Source of the DNA: Acinetobacter corruptisaponis
GTDB lineage: Bacteria; Pseudomonadota; Gammaproteobacteria; Pseudomonadales; Moraxellaceae
Reading direction: 5' to 3'
Assembly: GCF_030053775.1 (NCBI RefSeq)
Contig: NZ_CP125670.1
Span: forward strand, 62,001-126,000
DNA: 64,000 bases
Position 1 is the first letter of the stretch, and every line of letters begins with the position of its first letter. The notes below the pieces were generated by a model. That model had not been told where the DNA came from. It searched no databases and worked only from the letters and a program-made list of their open reading frames with translations. Of the stretch, positions 8,699 to 16,961 are shown piece after piece. The position numbers were made by a program, and so were the translations under genes.

Positions 8699-9718
8699 AT
8701 GGGAAGTTATATTCGTGCAGCCAGCCTCGGCGGTTTTGAAGACTTAGTCCGTAGTTATGGCATAAACCCTATAGGAATCTTGAAAGAGATCGGGATTTTA
8801 CCTGCTTTACTCCGCGATCCAGATTCATTTATTCATTATGATCATTATTTAAATTTATTGGAAAAAGCGGCCTTAGCCTGTCAGGATGACTGCTTCGGTT
8901 TAAAACTCGGCGCACTCCAAAATATTAGCACAATCGGTTTGATTGGCGTCTATATGTCCCGACAAACGAGCATACTTGAAGCCTTAAGCGTGGCGCAAAA
9001 GTATGTCTATTTACATGCTGAAGGCGTTGTCTTTCACGTCTCGCAACATAATGCTCTGTTCTGTAAGCTGAACTTTGTGCGTTTAAGTGAATACAACACC
9101 GATGTACCACAAAAATCACAACTGGCCATTTGCCTTGTCGCGAATATTTTAAAAGATTTGATTGGCCCACAGTGGCATGCAGAAAAAATTTGCTTCAAGC
9201 AAAAAGCACCACAAAAAGGAGCTCAAACTTTCCAAGCACATTTTTCCTGTCCAGTGGAATTTGAAACCGATGAGGATGCGCTTTATTTTCCCGCAAGCTT
9301 TTTAAGCTATAAACCCTATAATTTTAATGAAGATGCCATTAATCAACTAATCGTACAGCAGCTTGAAACACAAAGCAGCACCAAAACTGAAGACAATACC
9401 GCACTGATAGAGAGTTCAGTCCGCATGCTGATGGCGACAGGAGACTGCAGCATTGAAAATATCGCACTCTGTATGGGAATGCATCCGAAAAAGCTTCAGC
9501 GCGCTTTAAAAATGCAAGGAACAACCTATCGAGATATACTCGAAAATGTCCGAAAAAAAGAAGCGCTTCGTATGCTTGATGCAGGCAATGTGAATTTGAC
9601 AGATATTGCTCTACAGTTGGGCTATGCAGAATTATCTATTTTCAGTCGCAACTTTAAAAGCTGGTTTGGCGTTCCTCCAACCGAGTTAAGAGACAAAAGT
9701 CGAAGCCATATTGTATGA
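8699..9718 (+). CDS. AraC-family transcriptional regulator
   Basis: 339 residues. The N-terminal about 200 residues match the effector-binding domain of the OruR/ArgR-like AraC group (FGLKLGALQNISTIGLIGVYMSR). The C-terminus has two helix-turn-helix units: SIENIALCMGMHPKKLQRALK and LTDIALQLGYAELSIFSRNFKSWFGVPPTELR. Divergent from the aldehyde dehydrogenase gene with a 153-bp gap containing a paired repeat, so it probably controls that operon. Its effector may be a pathway substrate; this is not visible. Confidence 0.9.
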   Translation: MGSYIRAASLGGFEDLVRSYGINPIGILKEIGILPALLRDPDSFIHYDHYLNLLEKAALACQDDCFGLKLGALQNISTIGLIGVYMSRQTSILEALSVAQKYVYLHAEGVVFHVSQHNALFCKLNFVRLSEYNTDVPQKSQLAICLVANILKDLIGPQWHAEKICFKQKAPQKGAQTFQAHFSCPVEFETDEDALYFPASFLSYKPYNFNEDAINQLIVQQLETQSSTKTEDNTALIESSVRMLMATGDCSIENIALCMGMHPKKLQRALKMQGTTYRDILENVRKKEALRMLDAGNVNLTDIALQLGYAELSIFSRNFKSWFGVPPTELRDKSRSHIV

Positions 9719-9819
9719 CTTCTGGTTTTGCTACTTCGTTAAATAAAAAGTACCCAACGAATTCAAGCATATAGTTTAAATCCATTGAATGTCACTCTAA
9801 TCAATACAGACTCAATTGA

Positions 9820-10051
9820 TTATTTCGGGAAAACAAAGGATGCGACCAAACGTGCCCCCCAACCTTTCGGGCTGCCGTCAGTATCATCAACCCAATATCG
9901 AGCACCACCGCCCACACTAATGGCCTGACCATTTAGGCGAATCACTTTGGTCACAGTCAAGTTGACAGGAACTGTGGCTTCTTCTGCATTCCAGTCATAT
10001 GTCGTTTCAGTATTCAATGCCACCGTCGTACTATTTGGATAAGTGTAACTA
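9820..10051 (-). pseudogene. 3' remnant of an outer-membrane transporter gene (MetA/phenol-degradation-like), cut by IS5
   Basis: The last about 75 codons encode beta-strand-like sequence (VPVNLTVTKVIRLNGQAISVGGGARYW...GWGARLVASFVFPK) ending in aromatic-rich residues as in outer-membrane barrels. It resembles proteins annotated as MetA-pathway of phenol degradation/transporter. The IS5 copy begins at 10052 and the 5' part is not found on its far side, so the gene was lost, not just split. Any start in the frame comes from IS sequence. Confidence 0.65.
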
Positions 10052-10909
10052 GGGTCTGTTGACATTTACTGTTCATAATTAACCCTATAAAGGTAGCCAT
10101 AAAAATATACAGGCTAAAGCAACAGAACTTTGATAATTTCTTTTGAGCTTGTCATATCGAGTAGCTATTCCTCTAAATTGCTTTAATCTACAAAACATAT
10201 TTTCAACTAAATGCCTGATTTTATATAAATACCAGTCCATATGGTCATTGTTCGATTGGCTATTTGTTTTCTTTGGTATATTCGCTTTAGTCCCTGTTTT
10301 CCTGATCTGTTCACGCAGTGGTTCTGAATCATAGCCTTTATCTGCACATACCACTTTTGTCTCTTTTAAATCTAATGTTGATATTAAATCAGGTGCAACT
10401 TTAACATCATGTGTGGTTCCATCGGTAATCATGAAATCAATAGGATTGCCATGTGCATCAACAATCAAATGTATTTTTGAGGAGTTTCCTCCTACACTTT
10501 TAGAAATAGATTGATTCGCTATGCCAGCAGAATGTTGATGAGCACGTACATGAGAGCCATCAATAAAAATCCACTCCATATCGGGGCATGAGGCTAGTAA
10601 TTTGAATAATCTAAGTAACTTACCGCTGCTTGACCAACGATTAAAACGTTTGAAAATAGAGTTTGAATGACCAAAACAACAAGGAATATCTCGCCACGGA
10701 CAGCCTGTTCTAATTCTATAGAGAATAGCTTCAATAAAATTGCGTAAATTTGAGTTGTGGTGAATGGATAAATTACGCAGAATAACTTTCAACTTTTGCC
10801 AGTGTTGATCTGTCAGCATGGTACGAGGCATAGCGAATAGTAAAATTGGGTTCGGCGATTTGATTTTACTACTTCGCTATTTTTTTAAGCTAAAAGTGTC
10901 AACACACCC
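10052..10909 (-). mobile_element. IS5-family element, copy 2, 858 bp, inverted
   Basis: Same length and ends as copy 1 but opposite orientation; TA on each side (10050-10051, 10910-10911). It has a few substitutions relative to copy 1, including two amino-acid changes in the transposase. The outer-membrane protein gene on its left has no matching half on its right, which suggests a deletion or IS-IS recombination after insertion. Confidence 0.92.
10085..10831 (-). CDS. IS5-family transposase (copy 2)
   Basis: 248 residues, same DDE protein as at 4202-4948 with Ser to Cys (CCFGHS) and Ile to Met (DFMITDG). All catalytic acidic residues are retained, so it may be active. Confidence 0.92.
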   Translation of the reverse strand: MPRTMLTDQHWQKLKVILRNLSIHHNSNLRNFIEAILYRIRTGCPWRDIPCCFGHSNSIFKRFNRWSSSGKLLRLFKLLASCPDMEWIFIDGSHVRAHQHSAGIANQSISKSVGGNSSKIHLIVDAHGNPIDFMITDGTTHDVKVAPDLISTLDLKETKVVCADKGYDSEPLREQIRKTGTKANIPKKTNSQSNNDHMDWYLYKIRHLVENMFCRLKQFRGIATRYDKLKRNYQSSVALACIFLWLPL

Positions 10910-11012
10910 TAATAAAAATATCTCCATCGAAAATAAAGTATAAAAATTCAAAAACCATTTAATAAAGTATCAATAGAGTTAAAATACATATAGCTTACTT
11001 TTAATTTTAAAG

Positions 11013-11043
11013 AGGAATACAAGAAATAATTTCTTGTATTCCT
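11013..11043 (-). terminator. Hairpin downstream of the alkylsulfatase gene
   Basis: Perfect 14-bp inverted repeat (AGGAATACAAGAAA and its complement) with a 3-base loop, 85 bp beyond the minus-strand alkylsulfatase stop. A U-rich tail is only moderate (about TTTAAAATTAAAA on the minus strand). The rest of 10912-11128 shows no gene. Confidence 0.6.
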
Positions 11044-11128
11044 GTTATAAGATTGGGAGAACCAAGTTGATAATTTCACCCATTTCTTTGGATCTATTAA
11101 TTTAAGTTTCGACTTTACTTATTTGAGC

Positions 11129-13084
11129 TTAGCCATTTGGTCGAGTCACAATCGGGAAAATTGAATCTGGACGTTTAAACATTGCAAAGAATTTTCCAAT
11201 TTTCAGTGGATTACCTTTGACTTTACTGTCTTTAGAAAGCAGGACTTTTACCCCTTCTATTTGACCTGTAATCATTTTTAGATATAAGGGCTTGGTTAAG
11301 GTTAATGTAGGGCAATCCAATGCCAAATCTTTACTTTCATCATAACGCTTAAACTGCATGACTGAGTTTTCAACCCATAATGAAAAATGCTCTTTGGTAT
11401 CCGACAAAACCAGATTGATACACTGGTTTTCATTTTTTAAATTTTCCACATCTAAATTTGTCGCCATAGCTTCAAGAAATCTTTCAGTTGGTGTATGAAT
11501 CAATAAATCACTCGGATCAGAAGTATTTTGTAGGGGTACATTATTTTGTAGCTCTTGAGCGCCCACCAAAAAGAAATTACGCCAAGTTGAAGCCTCAGCA
11601 GCATAGCCCAATTGACGATAAGTATTCGCCAATAAGTCTTTTGCTTGTTGGTTTTGAGGGTTATTCAACACAATATGTTTTAAAATCTCGGCAGCCCATC
11701 TATAGTCAGCTTGAGCGTAGGCATCCCGCGCATTTTTCAATGCATTGTTCTCCCCACCTGCTAACTCAATATATTTTTTTGCAACAGCTTTAGGGGGTAA
11801 TGGATCTAAATTGGAAGGATGGGCATCGAACCATCCCATATAATATTGGTATACTGCTTTTACATTATGTTTTAGGGTTCCATAATAGCCATGAGCATAT
11901 AGTTTTTGATCAAGTGCCGCTGGAAGCTTAATTTTTTCGGCAATTTCAGCGCCATTAAAACCAGAGTTCATATATCTCACCGTCTGATCATGCGTGAACT
12001 TATAAACATCTCGCTGGGTTTTAATAAAATCTTGAATATTGTCATTGCCCCAGACAGGCCAATGATGCTGTGCAATCAATACATCGGATGCTTTGGCATG
12101 CTGCATTGCTTGGTCTAGATAGCCCACCCATTTTAAGGCATCACGGACTTTAGCACCCCGAAGGGTATAAAGATTATGCATGGTATGAGATAGAATTTCT
12201 GCGCCGTTATAAAGTTTCAATGATGGGATAGAGAACGTTAATTCTGCTGGTGCTTCTGAACCCGGCACGTTATAAAACACAAAATCCAAGCCATCAACCG
12301 TCATTTTCTGTTCTGGTTGAGTGATCAGTTGTGTAGGCTCAAGGATGCCCATTTTTCCCACAGCAACAGCCTTACCTAAACCTGTATCCACCAATCCTTC
12401 CGCATTTTTAGGTAGAAAAGTTCCATACATATAAGTCGCACGACGTATCATGGCTGAACCTGCCATCACATTTTCACTGGTCGCTTCTTCCATAAAGCCT
12501 TTTGGCGCAATAATTGGAGTTTTTCTAGCGTTAATTTCTTCGCTAGAAAGAACGCCTAATGCACCACCAAAATGATCGATATGGCTATGGGTAAAGATAA
12601 TGGCTGAAATTTTTTGCTCACCTAAATGCTGTCTAGCAAATTTAAGTGCTGCTTCAGCCGTTTCTTTAGAGGTTAATGTATCCACAATAATCCAGCCAGT
12701 ATCACCCTGAATGATGGTCATATTTGCCAAATCAAAACCACGAATTTGCCAAACTCGATCTGTTACTTTAAATAGCCCAACATTGTTGTTTAATTTTGCT
12801 TGTCGCCATAGAGTGGGATTAACGGTATTTGGTGCTTGATCTTGTAAAAAACTAAATGCATCAAAATCCCAGATAACATTGCCTTTCTCACTTTTAATTT
12901 GACCTGTTGGCTTGGCAATAAAGCCCTTTTGAGCCTGATTAAACTCAGTCATATCCTCTAAGTTATACTTCGCCTTATATGTATTATTTGATTCAATGAC
13001 CGCTTTTTCTACTACAGTATTTGCTGCAAAAACAGAAAATGGCAGAATAAGCATCAATGAAACTGTTAAAAACTTAATTTTCAT
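11129..13084 (-). CDS. Secreted alkylsulfatase (SdsA1/BDS1 type, metallo-beta-lactamase fold)
   Basis: 651 residues, full length for the family. The N-terminal signal peptide MKIKFLTVSLMLILPFSVFA is clear. The zinc motif THSHIDHFGG at about residues 164-173 is the metallo-beta-lactamase HxHxDH site; AEILSHTMHNLYTLRGAKVRD and AQHHWPVWGN are typical alkylsulfatase segments. A C-terminal SCP2-like domain follows the dimerisation helices. The family splits primary alkyl sulfates such as SDS into alcohol plus sulfate in the periplasm or outside. It fits with the alcohol and aldehyde oxidising genes 4 kb away. The IS3 end at 13102 leaves only 17 bp upstream: the ribosome site GGAAAGAAG survives but the native promoter is gone. 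Confidence 0.92.
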   Translation of the reverse strand: MKIKFLTVSLMLILPFSVFAANTVVEKAVIESNNTYKAKYNLEDMTEFNQAQKGFIAKPTGQIKSEKGNVIWDFDAFSFLQDQAPNTVNPTLWRQAKLNNNVGLFKVTDRVWQIRGFDLANMTIIQGDTGWIIVDTLTSKETAEAALKFARQHLGEQKISAIIFTHSHIDHFGGALGVLSSEEINARKTPIIAPKGFMEEATSENVMAGSAMIRRATYMYGTFLPKNAEGLVDTGLGKAVAVGKMGILEPTQLITQPEQKMTVDGLDFVFYNVPGSEAPAELTFSIPSLKLYNGAEILSHTMHNLYTLRGAKVRDALKWVGYLDQAMQHAKASDVLIAQHHWPVWGNDNIQDFIKTQRDVYKFTHDQTVRYMNSGFNGAEIAEKIKLPAALDQKLYAHGYYGTLKHNVKAVYQYYMGWFDAHPSNLDPLPPKAVAKKYIELAGGENNALKNARDAYAQADYRWAAEILKHIVLNNPQNQQAKDLLANTYRQLGYAAEASTWRNFFLVGAQELQNNVPLQNTSDPSDLLIHTPTERFLEAMATNLDVENLKNENQCINLVLSDTKEHFSLWVENSVMQFKRYDESKDLALDCPTLTLTKPLYLKMITGQIEGVKVLLSKDSKVKGNPLKIGKFFAMFKRPDSIFPIVTRPNG

Positions 13085-13138
13085 CTTCTTTCCTTTTGAT
13101 ATGTGCTGAATTAGCAGGAGACTTTCACTTGGGATATG

Positions 13139-13993
13139 CTAGGCAGCTAACCGATAAAAGTTCTCTGCTATTTGATTTGGCGTTTTAAAATCCAAACTCT
13201 TTTGAATTCTTCGCTGATTATAAAATAACACAATGTATTTTGTAATATCTGCTTTAGCTTCATCTCTGGTTTTATAGTTGCAATGATGCACTAATTCATT
13301 CTTGAGTATGCCCCAGAAACTTTCAATCGGTGCATTATCGTAACAGTCCCCACGTTTGCTCATTGAACCTTGAAAATCACATTTTTCCAGTATCTTTCGA
13401 TATTCATGGCTGCAATATTGGCTGCCTCTGTCCGAATGAACAATTAAGCCTTTCGTTGGTTTTTGATTACGAATCGCCATAGTCAGTGCATTGCAAACAA
13501 GTTGTGCGGTCATACGCTCATTTAAGCTATAGCCAACCACTTGTTTCGTGTACAGGTCTTTTACTGCTGCCAAGTATAACCAACCTTCAGCAGTCCAAAT
13601 GTATGTAATATCGCTTGACCATGCAAGATTGGGCTTAGTCATTGAAAACTGTTACCCTAGTAAATTTGCGTAGATCGCTCGATTATGATCACTCTTCGTA
13701 GTTCTTTTGAAACGCTTATGACGCTTACAATACAGCTGGTTGAGCTTTTTTATTTGACGTACAGCATACGTACTGATTTTGATACCTTGCGCTTGTAAAT
13801 GCTTAGTTAATCGAATATAGCCATAGCTTTGTTTAGTTTCCTCATGAGCTATTTTGACCAAAATTGTCTGTTGATTTCGCTGAACCAATCTTTTATTCAT
13901 GCCTCGTTTTAGCCAATCATAAAATCGTGACACTGAAACGTGAAGTAATCTAGCCATAAAGCTAATCGGGAATAAATGTCTTTGCTGTTTCAT
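13139..13993 (-). pseudogene. IS3 element A orfB, broken by an in-frame stop
   Basis: Read on the minus strand, the integrase-like ORF starts MKQQRHLFPISFMARLL, hits a TAA at 13652-13654 and continues in the same frame with QFSMTKPNLAWSSDITYIW. A single nonsense change, possibly from CAA, splits the protein. Catalytic residues lie in the second part: SDITYI, HSDRGSQY and DNAPIESFWGILKNE. The element is therefore probably unable to move by itself. Confidence 0.85.
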
Positions 13994-14310
13994 ATAGGCG
14001 TACCTTACTGACTTTCTTTCGCAAAGTACGCTGCTGCCTTTTTTAGAAATTCACGTTCCATTTCAGCTGTTTTGAGCTGTTGTTTGAGCTTTTTATTTTC
14101 TTCGAGTAAGGCATTTAGATCAGGTGAATATTGTTTAGTGCCTGCTAAGGTGCCAGTCTTTGCTTTATTATTCCAATTTGAAAGAGTTTGCATTGAAATG
14201 CCAAGTTGTCTGGCTGTTTCCGATACATTGCCTTGATTGGCTTCAATCAATTTTATTGCTTGAACCGTACCGGGTTTGTCGGAGAGTCAATATTCTGAGA
14301 GACTACCCCG

Positions 14311-14628
14311 ATGACAAAATTAAAATATACCCCTGAAATCAGAGAAAGAGCGGTTCAATTATTGATTGAATCTGAAAAAGATTATCCTTCTACTTGGGCT
14401 GCAATCACAGCAATTGCGCCTAAGATTGGTTGTACTCCTGAAACACTTCGTGCCTGGCATCAAAAGCATTTAGATCAGCAAAATCCTATTAAAGTACAAC
14501 AGATATCTGATCAAGAAAAAATGAGGCAAATGGAACGTGAAATTAAAGAATTAAAGCGTGCCAATGAAATTCTACGTAAAGCAGCCGCTTTTTTCGCCCA
14601 GGCGGAGCTCGACCGCCCACACAAATAA
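14311..14628 (+). CDS. IS3 element B orfA (helix-turn-helix protein)
   Basis: 105 residues: N-terminal helix-turn-helix (YTPEIRERAVQLL...GCTPETLRAWHQK) followed by a leucine-zipper-like coiled coil (QMEREIKELKRANEILRKAAAFF), the standard IS3 orfA layout. Its last bases overlap the start of orfB, where a programmed -1 frameshift normally makes the fused transposase. Confidence 0.92.
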   Translation: MTKLKYTPEIRERAVQLLIESEKDYPSTWAAITAIAPKIGCTPETLRAWHQKHLDQQNPIKVQQISDQEKMRQMEREIKELKRANEILRKAAAFFAQAELDRPHK

Positions 14629-15530
14629 TGGTGGATTTTATCCATAACAATAAAGATCGATATGGTGTTGAAGCGATTTGTAGAATTTTACCGATTGCAG
14701 CTTCAACCTATTACCGGACTTTAGATCTCGCTGACAATCCAGAACATCGAGCGAAACGAGATCTACATGATGAGCATCATGCTGAACAAATTAAACGAAT
14801 TTGGAAGGAAAGTTCAGGTCGATATGGTGTACGTAAAGTCTGGCAAAAATTAAAACGTGAGGGTTATGTTATTGCGCGCTGTACAGTTGCTCGATTAATG
14901 CAAAAGCTAGGTATACAAGGTGTTTGGCGTGGTAAGAACAAACAAACCACCCGTAGCCGAGATGACCAAAAACGGGCAGATGATTTAGTGAAACGTAATT
15001 TTAATGCTGATCATCCAAACCAACTATGGGTGGGTGACTTTACCTATATTCAAACTCATTCAGGCTGGGTATATACCGCATTTGTTATTGATGTGTTCTC
15101 ACGAGCAATTGTTGGATGGAAAGTATCTACACGGATGAATACAGATATGGTACTCGATGCACTTGAGCAAGCATTGCACGATCGAGGCATGCCAAAGAAT
15201 GTGATTCATCATTCCGACAGAGGTGTGCAATATCTTTCCATTCGCTATACCAATCGTTTAGAAGCTGCAAATTTACGAGCATCAGTCGGTACGACTGGTG
15301 ATTCATACGATAATGCTTTGGCTGAAACGGTGAATGGCTTATACAAAACAGAGGTGATTGAATATCTAAAAGCAGATTGGCAAGGTTTAGCAGATGTACA
15401 ACTTGCGACACTAAACTGGGTAGATTGGTTCAATAAAAAGCGTGTACACAGTGCACTGGGTTATGTATCGCCTTTTGAGTTTGAAGCAATGTACTATGAT
15501 AAGATTAACCCGTTAGGTCAGGTGGCCTAA
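14628..15530 (+). CDS. IS3 element B orfB (DDE transposase)
   Basis: 300 residues with the HTH_21 region (RYGVEAICRILPIAASTYYR, GRYGVRKVWQKLKREG) and rve integrase core: Asp in VGDFTYIQ, Asp in HHSDRGVQYLS, Glu in DNALAETVNGLYKTEVIE. Intact. Confidence 0.93.
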   Translation: MVDFIHNNKDRYGVEAICRILPIAASTYYRTLDLADNPEHRAKRDLHDEHHAEQIKRIWKESSGRYGVRKVWQKLKREGYVIARCTVARLMQKLGIQGVWRGKNKQTTRSRDDQKRADDLVKRNFNADHPNQLWVGDFTYIQTHSGWVYTAFVIDVFSRAIVGWKVSTRMNTDMVLDALEQALHDRGMPKNVIHHSDRGVQYLSIRYTNRLEAANLRASVGTTGDSYDNALAETVNGLYKTEVIEYLKADWQGLADVQLATLNWVDWFNKKRVHSALGYVSPFEFEAMYYDKINPLGQVA

Positions 15531-15678
15531 CTTAAATAAAAAAGTCTCCGACAAACCCGGTACGGTTCAGCTTCAACTTTAAATTCTGCGGTGTAAGTCT
15601 TCTGTTTCTTGCTCATGGTAAACTCCTGATGAGTGTCTATAGTTTACCAAGTTAAAACCTCCTGTTTTCTCAGCACAC

Positions 15679-15768
15679 ATCATTAACAATGGAGGTGAAA
15701 GTCAGAGACAAATGGAAGCCTGCAAATCATTAGCATTAGTTGGTAAGATTGATGGTGGTGGTTGGTGA
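15679..15768 (+). pseudogene. 3' remnant of an unknown backbone gene cut by IS3 element A
   Basis: An open frame enters from the IS end and encodes IINNGGESQRQMEACKSL...KIDGGGW before a TGA at 15766-15768. A strong plus-strand terminator follows at 15794-15830, so this is the true end of a gene. The 5' part is not found in the window. Not recognised; possibly the end of a lost transfer gene. Confidence 0.6.
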
Positions 15769-15793
15769 TTACCCATGATTTTCCTAATAGCCA

Positions 15794-15830
15794 AAAGATT
15801 CATGCTTCAAACCATGAATCTTTCTTTTTT
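15794..15830 (+). terminator. Rho-independent terminator
   Basis: Stem AAAGATTCATG / CATGAATCTTT with an 8-base loop followed by CTTTTTTC. It terminates the truncated plus-strand gene ending at 15768 and faces the end of the minus-strand SMEK-like gene. Confidence 0.85.
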
Positions 15831-15845
15831 CAAGGCAAATTATTC

Positions 15846-16853
15846 TTAATTAATATCTGAAAAATCGCAATGAATTACAATTTTTTCTAATGCTTTTGGA
15901 TCATAATTTTGAGAAAGAAATCTACAAATAGTACCAAAAAAATTAAAATCATCTAAGTTAGCTGAATAAGATAATGCACAGAACTGAAAGTCGAACCTAT
16001 GTGTTCCCTCATTTTCGAAATAACCAAGATTCATTGCTTCTATGCTTTCTACAACTGTTCTGAAAGCAAAATGTTGCCCATAAGGTAAACCTGCTACCAT
16101 ATAACTATAAGGAGCAATGCAGTATTCAAACCATCTATCTGGTACATATTGTATCGAGTAGTTCATAATTTTATATATATACCAACGTTGATCATCTTTT
16201 AAAGTCGTCAGGATATTTTTTAACTCTATTAGCCCATTACGAACAGTATTCATTGGTATAACATAAGGTACTTTATATCCATTTCTAACCATAAAATTAC
16301 TAATATCTAAGTTTGGATCTTGTGATGGCAACACTACTGGTTGAAAGAGACTTTGAGTATTGTTGGTAAAATAGTTTCTAAACTGATTTTCACAATAATT
16401 ATAAATAATATCGAATTTTTCTGGTGGCAAAAGGCTAATATCTTTTGCAATATCCCCAAGATTTTTTACTGATATTGAATAACCTTGTCTCTGTAAATCG
16501 ATTTTCGGATGATTAGATATTATTAAGAAAGTTATATCTTTGTAAGTCTTATCCAGATTATGCTTTTCTAGCATATCGAGTGTATCAACCATCTTGGATC
16601 TACTTCCATCAGCTGTAACCTGTATCGCCTTACCCATAATAGAATCACCAAGATCTATTGCAGGATGGTTATGCTTGAGTACATTTAGATTTATTAAACC
16701 CAAACTATAAAGGTGATTAAGTAATGGTGGTAAAATAACCTCCATTACATGATGATCATCGAACAATCCTTGCTGACCTTTAAACGTAATTGATGTGCTC
16801 AAGTTTGCAAGTGCATTACCCAGACGATGACTTTGTTCTGTTCTAGTTAACAT
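15846..16853 (-). CDS. SMEK-domain-like protein
   Basis: 335 residues, soluble. The N-terminal about 130 residues (LINLNVLKHNHPAIDLGD, IQVTADGSRSKMVDTLDM, YKDITFLIIS) match my memory of proteins annotated as SMEK domain-containing, a domain common in accessory and defence-like loci. The C-terminal 200 residues are not recognised. GGGGAAA precedes the start. It lies after the dotL gene but is separated from it by a terminator-like hairpin (16924-16950), so it may have its own promoter in 16854-16961. Biochemical role is unknown. Confidence 0.6.
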   Translation of the reverse strand: MLTRTEQSHRLGNALANLSTSITFKGQQGLFDDHHVMEVILPPLLNHLYSLGLINLNVLKHNHPAIDLGDSIMGKAIQVTADGSRSKMVDTLDMLEKHNLDKTYKDITFLIISNHPKIDLQRQGYSISVKNLGDIAKDISLLPPEKFDIIYNYCENQFRNYFTNNTQSLFQPVVLPSQDPNLDISNFMVRNGYKVPYVIPMNTVRNGLIELKNILTTLKDDQRWYIYKIMNYSIQYVPDRWFEYCIAPYSYMVAGLPYGQHFAFRTVVESIEAMNLGYFENEGTHRFDFQFCALSYSANLDDFNFFGTICRFLSQNYDPKALEKIVIHCDFSDIN

Positions 16854-16923
16854 GGTTTCCCCAAAATCAATATTTTTATCTAAACAATTGTTAATATATC
16901 AAATTCACTTTTATTAAAGCCAA

Positions 16924-16950
16924 AAAAAGACTGGATATACCAGTCTTTTT
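16924..16950 (-). terminator. Terminator after dotL-like gene
   Basis: AAAAAGACTGG / CCAGTCTTTTT stem with a 5-base loop, A/T-flanked on both sides. It lies 12 bp past the minus-strand dotL stop and could work in both directions. Confidence 0.8.
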
Positions 16951-16961
16951 TGCTTTAATCA

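Larger units (their letters stand above)
14261..15569 (+). mobile_element. IS3-family element B, copy 1, 1309 bp, nested in element A
   Basis: Long inverted ends TGAACCGTACCGGGTTTGTC and complement; GCT target duplication on both sides. Both orfA and orfB are open, so this is the intact copy. A second copy at 52882-54204 carries a frame-breaking substitution. Confidence 0.93.
14005..15616 (-). pseudogene. IS3 element A orfA, split by the nested IS3 element
   Basis: The first exon-like part starts at ATG 15616 (MSKKQKTYTAEFKVEA) and runs to 15570. The remainder runs 14260 to 14005 (AIKLIEANQGNVSETARQLGISMQTLSNWN...YFAKESQ). Removing 14261-15569 and one GCT restores a 99-residue helix-turn-helix orfA. 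The GCT at 14258-14260 and 15570-15572 is the 3-bp target duplication. Confidence 0.85.
13102..15677 (-). mobile_element. IS3-family element A, interrupted by a second IS3-family element
   Basis: Ends are related inverted repeats: TGTGCTGAATTAGCAGGAG at 13102 and, read inward from 15677, TGTGCTGAGAAAACAGGAG. Without the nested element it is about 1.26 kb, normal for IS3. The bases outside the two ends (..GATA and CATC..) do not form a target duplication. It therefore probably marks a recombination join between the catabolic block and the conjugation backbone. Confidence 0.85.
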
